Origin: an uncultured Paracoccaceae bacterium
GTDB lineage: Bacteria; Pseudomonadota; Alphaproteobacteria; Rhodobacterales; Rhodobacteraceae
DNA length: 6,230 bases
Assembly (NCBI GenBank): GCA_937916485.1
Contig: CALFSV010000107.1
Coordinates: 1 to 6,230, forward strand
Reading direction: 5' to 3'
Of the stretch, positions 1-5,693 are shown in pieces. The position numbers were made by a program, and so were the translations under genes. Each line of letters begins with the position of its first letter. Position 1 is the stretch's first letter. The notes beneath the pieces were generated by a model. That model was not told the DNA's origin and did no database searches. It saw nothing but the letters and a program-made list of their open reading frames with translations.

Positions 1-4
1 CATT

Positions 5-33
5 TTGGTAGTAAAAGATAAGCTCGGTTTTAT
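5..33 (+). promoter_or_regulatory. candidate sigma70-type promoter (weak)
   Basis: A TTGGTA hexamer at 5-10 and a TTTTAT hexamer at 28-33 are separated by 17 bases. Each matches four of six consensus positions for -35 and -10 boxes. An alternative -10, TATAGT, overlaps at 31-36 but gives a 20-base spacer. Either would place transcription start about 30 bases before the first gene. The region is AT-rich and such matches arise by chance, so this is only a candidate. The real promoter could lie to the left of the window. Confidence 0.2.
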
Positions 34-36
34 AGT

Positions 37-58
37 TGGTTCAGTAATTGACAAACCA
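37..58. promoter_or_regulatory. candidate operator: imperfect 22-bp inverted repeat
   Basis: TGGTT at 37-41 and AACCA at 54-58 are perfect inverted repeats, and the central AATT (46-49) is palindromic about the same axis. The four positions between arm and centre on each side do not pair. The site ends two bases before the ribosome binding site of the binding-protein gene and lies downstream of the candidate -10 box. This is where a repressor operator of a catabolic operon could sit. No regulator gene is in the window to match it with, and chance occurrence is possible. Confidence 0.22.
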
Positions 59-70
59 TAGGGGAAAAAC

Positions 71-907
71 ATGCATTTCAAAACTATCGCGCTTAGCGCT
101 GCCGTTTTTGCGGGCTTAGCAGCAACGGCACTGTCCGCAGCGGAAAAATATACTGTTGCTCTGGACGGTACTTTTGCACCACACGCTATGCCGAAACTTG
201 GCGGTGGCATCGAGGGTTTCAATGTTGATCTGGCAAACACCATCGGCGAGCGCCTTGGGGTCGAGATGGATATCGTGGCCACACAGTTTTCAGGCATCCT
301 TCCAGGTCTTCAGGCGGGCACCTATGACTTTGTTGTCGCTCCAACGACAATCACCGAAGAGCGCGCTAACAACCTACTGTTCTCCGAAGGGTATCTGAAC
401 ACAGACTTCCAGTTCGTAGTGGCCAATGGTGCAGAAAAAATTACCGACCTGAAAGGGTTCGCCGGTAAAACAATCGCCGTGAACCGTGGGTCTGCTTATG
501 AGAGCTGGGCGCGGGAGCTTGAATCCGAAATCGGCTGGAAAGTCGAAAGCTTTGGCAGCAACACAGACGCCGTTCAGTCGGTTATCTCGGGGCGAGCCTT
601 TGCCAACGTTGCTGGTAACACTGTTTCTGCATGGGCTGCCCAAAAGAATCCCAATATCGAGCTGAGCTTCCTGTTTTCCACGGGCAAGGTCTGGGGCATG
701 CCATTCCGTAGCGACGATGTCGCATTGCGCGACAAGGTCGAAAACGTGATCGAATGCCTGAAGATCGACGGTACAATTGCTGAACTTCACGAAAAATGGT
801 TCGGTGTTGCGCCAGAAGAAGGGTCGGTCGCATTGACGCCGCTTGCGGGACATGGCCAGCCAGGCTTCAACGGGTTTGCAGATGACGGTCATACGCCAAG
901 CTGCTAA
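71..907 (+). CDS. periplasmic amino-acid-type ABC transporter substrate-binding protein (SBP_bac_3 family)
   Basis: This is the soluble ligand receptor of the ABC importer encoded by the next three genes, predicted to be periplasmic. Residues 1-24 form a Sec signal peptide (HFK basic start, Ala/Leu-rich core, cleavage near LSAA before EKY). The mature part is a family 3 solute-binding protein: [15 protein letters not shown] (about 49-63), a TITEER segment (93-98) with R98 at the position that binds the ligand carboxylate in HisJ/Gln[12 protein letters not shown] (127-137), and a terminal [13 protein letters not shown] (233-245). Where relatives have GRxDAxxxD, this protein has GRAFANVAG (174-182), so the Asp that binds the ligand ammonium is Gly182. 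A tail of about 33 residues after WFG ends in Cys278. Cys229 and Cys278 are the only cysteines and may form a disulfide. The start is supported by AGGGG at 60-64, six bases before the ATG. The family is certain; the ligand is not known. Confidence 0.93.
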   Translation: MHFKTIALSAAVFAGLAATALSAAEKYTVALDGTFAPHAMPKLGGGIEGFNVDLANTIGERLGVEMDIVATQFSGILPGLQAGTYDFVVAPTTITEERANNLLFSEGYLNTDFQFVVANGAEKITDLKGFAGKTIAVNRGSAYESWARELESEIGWKVESFGSNTDAVQSVISGRAFANVAGNTVSAWAAQKNPNIELSFLFSTGKVWGMPFRSDDVALRDKVENVIECLKIDGTIAELHEKWFGVAPEEGSVALTPLAGHGQPGFNGFADDGHTPSC

Positions 908-914
908 CGCATTC

Positions 915-939
915 CCCCGCTGGCAATGCGCTGGCGGGG
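915..939 (+). terminator. intercistronic stem-loop, likely attenuator or 3'-stabilising hairpin
   Basis: CCCCGC (915-920) pairs with GCGGGG (934-939). The stem continues inward through two G-T wobbles and two G-C pairs (921-924 with 930-933), giving a 10-bp stem with the loop AATGC (925-929). A T-run (950-954) follows only after ten intervening bases, so this is not a textbook intrinsic terminator. It starts eight bases after the stop codon of the binding-protein gene and precedes the poorly initiated ATPase gene. Such hairpins commonly protect binding-protein mRNA ends or allow partial termination, so that the receptor is made in excess over the membrane parts. That role is inferred here. 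The stem also contains two direct copies of CGCTGGC (918-924 and 929-935). Confidence 0.5.
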
Positions 940-969
940 ACACCCACTCTTTTTGGAAACTGCCTTGTT

Positions 970-1752
970 ATGCCAACTTTTGTTCCACAAGCAACTGCGT
1001 CCAATGTGAGCCGTCCGCCTTCGCTTGAAGTCCGGGATCTTAACAAGTATTTCGCGTCGTTTCACGCTCTTAAGAATTTCAATCTTGTGGTCGAGCAAAG
1101 CGAACTGGTTTTTGTTCTGGGGCCATCGGGTTCTGGAAAATCGACGATGCTACGGTGTTGCAACCGGCTGGAGGAACCCGATTCCGGTGATATCTTTTTA
1201 GAAGGTGATCCGGTAACGGGAGCGAAGGTTGATATCAATGCGATACGCCAACGCATCGGAATGGTGTTTCAATCATTCAATCTTTATCCCCATCTATCTG
1301 CGCGCAGAAATGTAACGTTGGCTTTGCGCAAAGTGCTGAAGGTATCCCGCGACGAGGCGGATGCGCGCGCTGAACAGGCGCTTGACAATGTCGGGCTTGC
1401 GGATAGGGCCGATAGCCTCCCTGCTGCTTTGTCGGGTGGCCAACAACAACGGGTTGCGATTGCCCGTGCGTTGGCCTTGGAGCCTCAAGTTATGCTGTTT
1501 GACGAACCAACCTCGGCGCTTGATCCCGAACTGGTTGGCGATGTGCTGAGTGTCATGCGGGACTTGAAATCAAGCGGTATGACGATGCTGGTTGTCAGCC
1601 ACGAAATGAATTTTGCGCGCGAAGCGGCAGATCGGATCATCTTCATGGATCAGGGCGCTGTGATTGAGCAGGGCACCGCCGAACAGATTTTTGAAAACCC
1701 GTTCCATGAGCGCACCCGCACGTTCCTGTCCCGCGTTAGAGGAGCGGATTGA
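970..1752 (+). CDS. polar amino acid ABC transporter ATP-binding protein (GlnQ/HisP type)
   Basis: This is the cytoplasmic ATPase that drives the importer, expected to work as a dimer on the two permeases. All diagnostic motifs are intact: Walker [10 protein letters not shown] (51-59), Q-loop Gln101 in [10 protein letters not shown], signature LSGGQ (154-158), Walker B VMLFDE (174-179) with catalytic Glu179, D-loop SALD (182-185) and switch His211 in VVSHEM. The VFQSFNL(Y/F)PH and SHEM(N/G)FA wording is typical of amino-acid uptake ATPases. At 260 residues it is slightly longer than GlnQ (about 240), because about 18 residues precede the first beta strand. The start at 970 has only a weak TGGAAA (954-959) as ribosome binding site. 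An in-frame GTG at 1006 is an alternative that would shorten this extension. It follows the binding-protein gene by 62 bases and ends one base before the next start. Confidence 0.95.
   Translation: MPTFVPQATASNVSRPPSLEVRDLNKYFASFHALKNFNLVVEQSELVFVLGPSGSGKSTMLRCCNRLEEPDSGDIFLEGDPVTGAKVDINAIRQRIGMVFQSFNLYPHLSARRNVTLALRKVLKVSRDEADARAEQALDNVGLADRADSLPAALSGGQQQRVAIARALALEPQVMLFDEPTSALDPELVGDVLSVMRDLKSSGMTMLVVSHEMNFAREAADRIIFMDQGAVIEQGTAEQIFENPFHERTRTFLSRVRGAD
1738..1744 (+). promoter_or_regulatory. ribosome binding site that fixes the GTG start of the first permease
   Basis: AGAGGAG is a strong Shine-Dalgarno match inside the last codons of the ATPase gene, nine bases before GTG at 1754. The longer open frame from ATG 1664 would add 30 residues (polar, Arg/Pro-rich) that overlap the ATPase and have no counterpart in this permease family. 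This site therefore decides the start. Confidence 0.75.
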
Positions 1753-1753
1753 G

Positions 1754-2437
1754 GTGTCATCGTTCGAGAGATTTCTAGACACGTTTTTTAACGCAACTGT
1801 TCTGGCAAAATATGCGCCCGCCATTTTGTCGGGCGTTGGTGTGACGGTTTGGTTGTCGATGTTGATCATTATCGTCGGAATGGCGGTTGGAACTTTGCTT
1901 GCGTGCCTCAGGGCTTATCGGTTGAAGCCAATCGCTTTTCTCATTGTCATCTACGCGGACATCTTTCGCGCTTTGCCACCGTTGGTCATGATCTTGCTCA
2001 TCTTCTTTGGGCTGCCAAGCGTTGGCATAACTCTTTCCAGCTTTATGGTCCTTTTTGCTGTTCTTGCGTTGATCCTTGCGGCCTTTGCCGAGGAAATCCT
2101 CTGGGCGGGTATTACCTCTGTTGAAAAAGGCCAATGGGAAGCGGCACGTTCGACCGGCTTGGGTTTTACCCAGACCCTGGTCTTTGTTGTGCTGCCGCAG
2201 GCCATGCGCCTTGCCATTCCTCCGCTGACAAATCGCGCAATCGCTATCACCAAGATGACTGCGCTCGGCACTGTCATTGGCGTGCCTGATATTCTCAATC
2301 AGGCAAGCACTGCCCAAAGCTTTTCTGGCAATGCCTCTCCGCTCATGTTGGCCGCAGTGGCCTATGTACTGCTATTTCTTCCTTTTGTGATCCTGTCGCG
2401 CTGGCTGGAAAACCGCTACTCTTGGCGAAAGGCGTAA
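1754..2437 (+). CDS. amino acid ABC transporter permease, subunit 1 (HisM/HisQ family)
   Basis: This inner-membrane subunit should form, with the next gene product, the heterodimeric channel of the importer. With the GTG start it has 227 residues, normal for HisMQ-type permeases (about 215-240). Hydrophobic segments are near residues 21-50, 60-88, 97-112, about 150-180 and 200-220, consistent with a five-helix topology. TVWLSM (31-36) opens the conserved N-terminal domain and YADIFRALPPLV (67-78) matches the family's typical FRxxPxL segment. The cytoplasmic EAA loop that docks on the ATPase is clear: GQWEAARSTGLGFTQ through VVLPQA (126-150). The start lies one base after the ATPase stop, so translation is probably coupled. 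The loop is very similar to that of the second permease, showing that the two are paralogues. The GTG start is chosen on its ribosome binding site and on homologous length. Confidence 0.92.
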   Translation: MSSFERFLDTFFNATVLAKYAPAILSGVGVTVWLSMLIIIVGMAVGTLLACLRAYRLKPIAFLIVIYADIFRALPPLVMILLIFFGLPSVGITLSSFMVLFAVLALILAAFAEEILWAGITSVEKGQWEAARSTGLGFTQTLVFVVLPQAMRLAIPPLTNRAIAITKMTALGTVIGVPDILNQASTAQSFSGNASPLMLAAVAYVLLFLPFVILSRWLENRYSWRKA

Positions 2438-2441
2438 CCCC

Positions 2442-3107
2442 ATGGACAAACTGATAGAGCAGTTTTTTGATGTCGAGGTGATGATCGCCGTTCTGCCCAC
2501 GATTGTTCAGGGCATGTGGATGACGCTTGCGATTTGCGCTGTGGTCATTCCGATGGGGTTACTTGGTGGATTGCTTGCCGCACTTGGTATGCTAGGCAGG
2601 CATCGCTGGCTGCGCTGGTCGACGATTATCTTTGTTGATTTCTTTCGCGCAATTCCGCCACTGGTGCTGCTGATCTTTGTCTATGCGGGGCTTCCCTTTG
2701 CTGGCGTGCGCATCTCACCGTTTACGGCGGTCGCCTTTGCGTTTTTGCTTAATAACTCTGCCTATTACGGCGAGATTTTTCGCGCGGGTATCCAATCTAT
2801 CGGCTTTGGCCAAAGCGAGGCGGCACGCTCGACCGGCCTTAATGCCAGTCAGACCATGACCTATGTTGTGCTTCCACAAGCGACGCGAAATGTGCTGCCT
2901 GATTTGATTTCCAACACCGTTGAAGTCGTCAAACTGACCTCGCTGGCCTCCGTCGTGTCGCTGGGTGAGATGCTTTACGCGGCAGATATGGCGCGTTCCA
3001 TCACCTATAACGCGTCACCGTTAGTGTTGGTTGCTTTGATCTATCTGGCCGCGCTTTGGCCCCTTGTCCGGTTGGTCAGCCGGTTTGAACGTCGAATTGC
3101 TAACTGA
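2442..3107 (+). CDS. amino acid ABC transporter permease, subunit 2 (HisM/HisQ family)
   Basis: This is the second membrane subunit of the importer, 221 residues and complete. Hydrophobic segments lie at about 14-50, 59-86, 93-108, about 145-175 and 195-213. Family features in order are TIVQGMWMTLAIC (20-32), the VDFFRAIPPLVLL segment (65-77), a membrane-buried NNSAYYGEIFRAG (104-116) and the ATPase-docking EAA loop GQSEAARSTGL...VVLPQA (123-146). The NNSAYYGEIFRAGI region matches the usual wording of this family more closely than does permease 1 (AAFAEEILWAGI). It starts four bases after the first permease's stop. A modest GAAAGG (2427-2432), still inside that gene, serves as ribosome binding site, so the two are probably translationally coupled and made in equal amounts. 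No truncation or frameshift is seen. Confidence 0.94.
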   Translation: MDKLIEQFFDVEVMIAVLPTIVQGMWMTLAICAVVIPMGLLGGLLAALGMLGRHRWLRWSTIIFVDFFRAIPPLVLLIFVYAGLPFAGVRISPFTAVAFAFLLNNSAYYGEIFRAGIQSIGFGQSEAARSTGLNASQTMTYVVLPQATRNVLPDLISNTVEVVKLTSLASVVSLGEMLYAADMARSITYNASPLVLVALIYLAALWPLVRLVSRFERRIAN

Positions 3108-3110
3108 TAA

Positions 3111-3116
3111 AAGGGA
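3111..3116 (+). promoter_or_regulatory. ribosome binding site that fixes the hydrolase start
   Basis: AAGGGA lies seven bases before ATG 3124, in the 16-base gap after the second permease. The open frame begins earlier, at ATG 3064 inside the permease, but those 20 extra residues are out-of-frame permease sequence. Carbamoylase relatives begin directly with the short segment before the first beta strand (here REIVIAGAQMGPI). Confidence 0.75.
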
Positions 3117-3123
3117 TTTACGC

Positions 3124-4050
3124 ATGCGTGAAATAGTCATTGCAGGGGCCCAGATGGGTCCAATTCAAAAGATCGAGAGTCGCGAGGCAGTTGTCTCCCG
3201 TATGCTTGCCCTGATTGAGCAGGCAAAAGGCAAAAGATGCGACCTTGTGGTTTTTCCGGAACTTTGCCTGACTACGTTTTTCCCGCGATGGTACATGGAA
3301 GATCAAGCCGAGGTTGATCAGTATTTTGAAACGGAAATGCCGAATGCGGCGACAGCGCCGCTGTTTGCTGCAGCCAAATCAGCGGGTATCGCAATTTCAT
3401 TTGGCTACGCGGAACTGACGCCGGAAGGCCAGCATTTCAACACGTCGATCCTGACAGACAAAGCGGGCAACATCGTCGGAAAGTACCGCAAGACCCATTT
3501 GCCCGGTCACCGCGAATACGACAACGGACGTGCGTTTCAACACCTCGAAAAACGCTACTTTCTAGAAGGCGACACCGGATTTCCTGTGTGGCGTACGCAG
3601 GATGCAATTATGGGGATGTGTATTTGCAATGACCGCCGTTGGCCTGAAGTCTACCGTGTCATGGGGCTTCAGGGTGTTGAACTAGTCATGCTTGGTTACA
3701 ACACCCCTTCGGTGAATTCGCAAATGTCCGATGAGGCGCTGGATAAGCGTTTGTACCATTCAGAACTGTCCATGACAGCAGGGGCCTATCAGAACTCGAC
3801 TTGGGTTGTGGGCATCGCCAAGGCAGGTGACGAGGACGGCCATCCATTGATGGGGGGCAGTGTGATCGTTGATCCAAACGGTTTTGTTATGGTCCGCGCT
3901 GAAACGGAAGGTGATGAGCTGATTGTTCACGCCTGCGATATGGACGCTTGCAACTTCGGTAAGGCGACAATATTTGATTTTGAACGCCATCGGCGCACAG
4001 AACATTACGGGCTGATCTGTTCGCAAACAGGCGTTGTCCGGTCAGTCTAG
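3124..4050 (+). CDS. N-carbamoyl-D-amino acid amidohydrolase-like (D-carbamoylase), nitrilase superfamily
   Basis: It is predicted to hydrolyse an N-carbamoyl amino acid to the free amino acid, CO2 and ammonia in the cytoplasm. It has 308 residues against about 304 for the Agrobacterium D-carbamoylase as I remember it. The nitrilase triad is intact: Glu46 in VVFPELCLTTFFPRW, Lys123 in GKYRKTHLPGH and nucleophile Cys168 in MCICNDRRWPE. The Arg171-Arg172 pair after CND, which binds the substrate carboxylate in D-carbamoylase, is present, as are His125 and His140 (FQHLEKRY). These segments are near-identical to D-carbamoylases and argue against beta-ureidopropionase or a plain amidase. The stretch after GYNTP (about 196-213: SVNSQMSDEALDKRLYHS) and the C-terminal tail after HYGLI do not resemble the Agrobacterium enzyme as recalled, so the side chain it accepts may differ. 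It follows the transporter genes by 16 bases and precedes the next gene by 18, which supports cotranscription. Confidence 0.9.
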   Translation: MREIVIAGAQMGPIQKIESREAVVSRMLALIEQAKGKRCDLVVFPELCLTTFFPRWYMEDQAEVDQYFETEMPNAATAPLFAAAKSAGIAISFGYAELTPEGQHFNTSILTDKAGNIVGKYRKTHLPGHREYDNGRAFQHLEKRYFLEGDTGFPVWRTQDAIMGMCICNDRRWPEVYRVMGLQGVELVMLGYNTPSVNSQMSDEALDKRLYHSELSMTAGAYQNSTWVVGIAKAGDEDGHPLMGGSVIVDPNGFVMVRAETEGDELIVHACDMDACNFGKATIFDFERHRRTEHYGLICSQTGVVRSV

Positions 4051-4068
4051 TTCAGGAAAGGGGCCACC

Positions 4069-4692
4069 ATGCAAATCGATCTTGAGGCGCTCACTGCGCG
4101 AGACAGATACAAGCTGCTTTGTGGCGTTGTCATTCCGCGCCCGATTGCATGGGTGACTACAATCAGCGCCGATGGGGTGGTAAATGTAGCACCATTCTCG
4201 TTTTTCAATGTGTTTGGTGCAGACCCTGCAACGGTGATCCTCGGGCTGGAACACTACGCGGATGGCACCCCAAAAGACACCACACGCAATATCGACGAAA
4301 CCGGCGAATACACTATCAACATTCTCACCCCTGATCTGAATGATATGATGGTTGCAACGGCGGCGCAGTACTCCGCAGATATCAGCGAAGCGGCGGCGCT
4401 TGGCTTAGTCCTTTGCCCATCTGCTAAAGTCGCGCCTCCTCGCCTTGCTTGTGCGCCAGTTGCTTTGGAGTGCCGCAAGACCATGGCGCTTTCTCTTAGT
4501 CCCGAACGCTCGATCATGATCGGTGAAGCAATTGCTCTTTCAGCGCGTGAGGGTCTGATTGATATTGAGAGAAACTACGTAGACTGGAAAGGGCACTACC
4601 CCACTGCCCGACTGTTTGCTGACAAATATGCCCGCCTTGTCGAAACTGAATCAATGAACATACCCCCCATTACCCCTGAAACGGCGCAATAA
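4069..4692 (+). CDS. flavin reductase-like / DIM6-NTAB family FMN-binding protein
   Basis: This is a 207-residue protein with a flavin reductase-like split-barrel domain. The family wording is clear: VIPRPIAWVTTISADGVVNVAPFSFFN (about 21-46, the FMN phosphate-binding region), then DPATVILGL (52-60), KDTTRNIDETGEYTINIL (69-86, here T70-R73 and E80-N84) and a late GEAIAL strand. Members reduce free FMN with NAD(P)H for a partner monooxygenase, or act as flavoproteins in their own right. No oxygenase is found in this window, so the partner or direct role is unknown. A strong purine tract, AGGAAAGGGG (4054-4063), precedes ATG 4069 by five bases. It sits between the carbamoylase and the aldolase genes with gaps of 18 and 16 bases, so it belongs to the same operon. 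RutF of pyrimidine degradation is a distant functional analogy only. The domain call is firm and the reaction is not. Confidence 0.85.
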   Translation: MQIDLEALTARDRYKLLCGVVIPRPIAWVTTISADGVVNVAPFSFFNVFGADPATVILGLEHYADGTPKDTTRNIDETGEYTINILTPDLNDMMVATAAQYSADISEAAALGLVLCPSAKVAPPRLACAPVALECRKTMALSLSPERSIMIGEAIALSAREGLIDIERNYVDWKGHYPTARLFADKYARLVETESMNIPPITPETAQ

Positions 4693-4708
4693 AACCCAAG
4701 AGGAAATC

Positions 4709-5644
4709 ATGTCCTACACATTTGATCGAAATTCCGGTGGCGTCTATATCATCGCTGCCACACCCTTTGATGACGCGGGTGCGCTTGACCTCGAAAGTAC
4801 AGACCGGTTGGTTGACTATTACATTGAGTGTGGTGTGTCGGGCATGACGATCCTTGGTATTATGGGGGAGGCGGCCAAGCTTTCGGGTCAAGAGTCGGCG
4901 GTGTTTGCCCACCGCGTACTGGAACGCGTCAATGGGCGTGTACCTGTGATCGTTGGTGTTACGGGTGGCGGCTTGGACAACATGGCCGAACTCTCAAGGT
5001 CGGTCATGAAAGATGGGGCCGCCGGCGTGATGGTCGCCCCGATGCCAAGCCTGCAAACCGATGCCCAACAGCGCAGTTACTTTGCGCAGGTCTGCAAAGC
5101 ACTTGGGCCAGACGTGCCAATCTGCCTGCAAGACTATCCGATGACGACGACGGTCAATTTCAGCGTCGAAACATTGCTGGCGATCTTTCGGGATCATCCG
5201 CAAATTGTCATGCTGAAACACGAAGACTGGCCCGGTCTGACCAAGTTGAGCCGGATGCGTGCCGAAACCGGAAACGCCGAGATCCCGCAGATTTCAATCC
5301 TTGTGGGTAATGCCGCCCTGTTCCTGCCACAAGAACTCCAGCGCGGTGCGGACGGCGCAATGACTGGGTTTGCCTATCCGGAAATGCTTGTAAAAGTGGT
5401 CGCGCTGCACAAGGCGGGGGATGTGGACGGAGCCGAAGATTTGTTTGATGCCTATCTTCCCATGGTGCGCTATGAACAACAACTTGGCGCGGGGCTGGCT
5501 ATACGCAAGGAAATTCTGCACCGGCGCGGCGTGATTGGGTCAGCCAAAGTGCGCGCGCCCGGTCCAACACTGACCCCTCGTGATCACGACGATCTTACGC
5601 GTCTTATGAATAGACTTGACCAAAAGCTCTCAGAGTTCGAATGA
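4709..5644 (+). CDS. DHDPS/NAL-family class I aldolase-like protein (not a canonical DapA)
   Basis: This is a complete 311-residue TIM-barrel protein of the dihydrodipicolinate synthase / N-acetylneuraminate lyase family. These enzymes use a Schiff-base Lys to join pyruvate to an aldehyde or to cleave 2-oxo acids. The Schiff-base lysine is Lys170 in VMLKHED and the catalytic tyrosine is Tyr143 in LQDYPMTT. The substrate-binding loop reads GIMGEAAKLS (50-59) where DapA has GTTGE. True DapA also has a Tyr pair in TPYY (here APMP, 110-113) and an Arg after the YN motif (here none in DYPMTTTVN). These losses argue that it does not make dihydrodipicolinate and is instead a catabolic aldolase, lyase or dehydratase. 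Start: AAGAGGAAA (4698-4706) lies directly before ATG 4709. The gap to the upstream gene is 16 bases. The substrate cannot be read from sequence; its neighbours suggest a 2-oxo acid from the imported amino acid derivative. Confidence 0.88.
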   Translation: MSYTFDRNSGGVYIIAATPFDDAGALDLESTDRLVDYYIECGVSGMTILGIMGEAAKLSGQESAVFAHRVLERVNGRVPVIVGVTGGGLDNMAELSRSVMKDGAAGVMVAPMPSLQTDAQQRSYFAQVCKALGPDVPICLQDYPMTTTVNFSVETLLAIFRDHPQIVMLKHEDWPGLTKLSRMRAETGNAEIPQISILVGNAALFLPQELQRGADGAMTGFAYPEMLVKVVALHKAGDVDGAEDLFDAYLPMVRYEQQLGAGLAIRKEILHRRGVIGSAKVRAPGPTLTPRDHDDLTRLMNRLDQKLSEFE

Positions 5645-5693
5645 TACGGGTGATAACTTCTGCCAGCTATTTTTAGCAAGGGAAAGCCGCAAC

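Noticed and set aside
48..53. Perfect TTGACA hexamer, a consensus -35 box
   Set aside because: It lies only 17 bases before the ATG at 71 and overlaps the candidate palindrome. A -10 box at normal spacing would fall at or after the start codon (around 71-76), where CATTTC-like sequence gives no good match, so it cannot serve the first gene with its clear ribosome binding site.
374..943. 189-codon open frame on the - strand opposite the binding-protein gene
   Set aside because: It is antisense to a well-supported gene and its translation shows no recognisable domain. Open antisense frames are common opposite genes of this composition.
1664..1753. Longer N-terminus for the first permease from ATG 1664, overlapping the ATPase by 89 bases
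   Set aside because: The extra 30 residues are Arg/Pro-rich, come from the ATPase coding sequence in another frame and have no place in this permease family. GTG 1754 has a strong ribosome binding site and gives normal length.
1775..2317. 180-codon open frame on the - strand opposite the first permease
   Set aside because: It is a highly polar Asp/Lys/Arg/Gln-rich translation, as expected for the antisense of a hydrophobic membrane protein gene, with no domain.
3064..3123. Longer N-terminus for the carbamoylase-like protein from ATG 3064
   Set aside because: The added 20 residues overlap the end of the second permease and extend beyond the start expected for the family. ATG 3124 has AAGGGA seven bases upstream.
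4828..5310. 160-codon + strand frame inside the aldolase-like gene
   Set aside because: Shadow frame of the DHDPS-family gene; Arg/Gly/Trp-rich with no motif, and the main frame has all the family residues.
5666..5677. GCTA-TTTT-TAGC mini-hairpin between the aldolase-like and racemase genes
   Set aside because: Only a 4-bp, AT-containing stem with no following T-run; too weak for a terminator.
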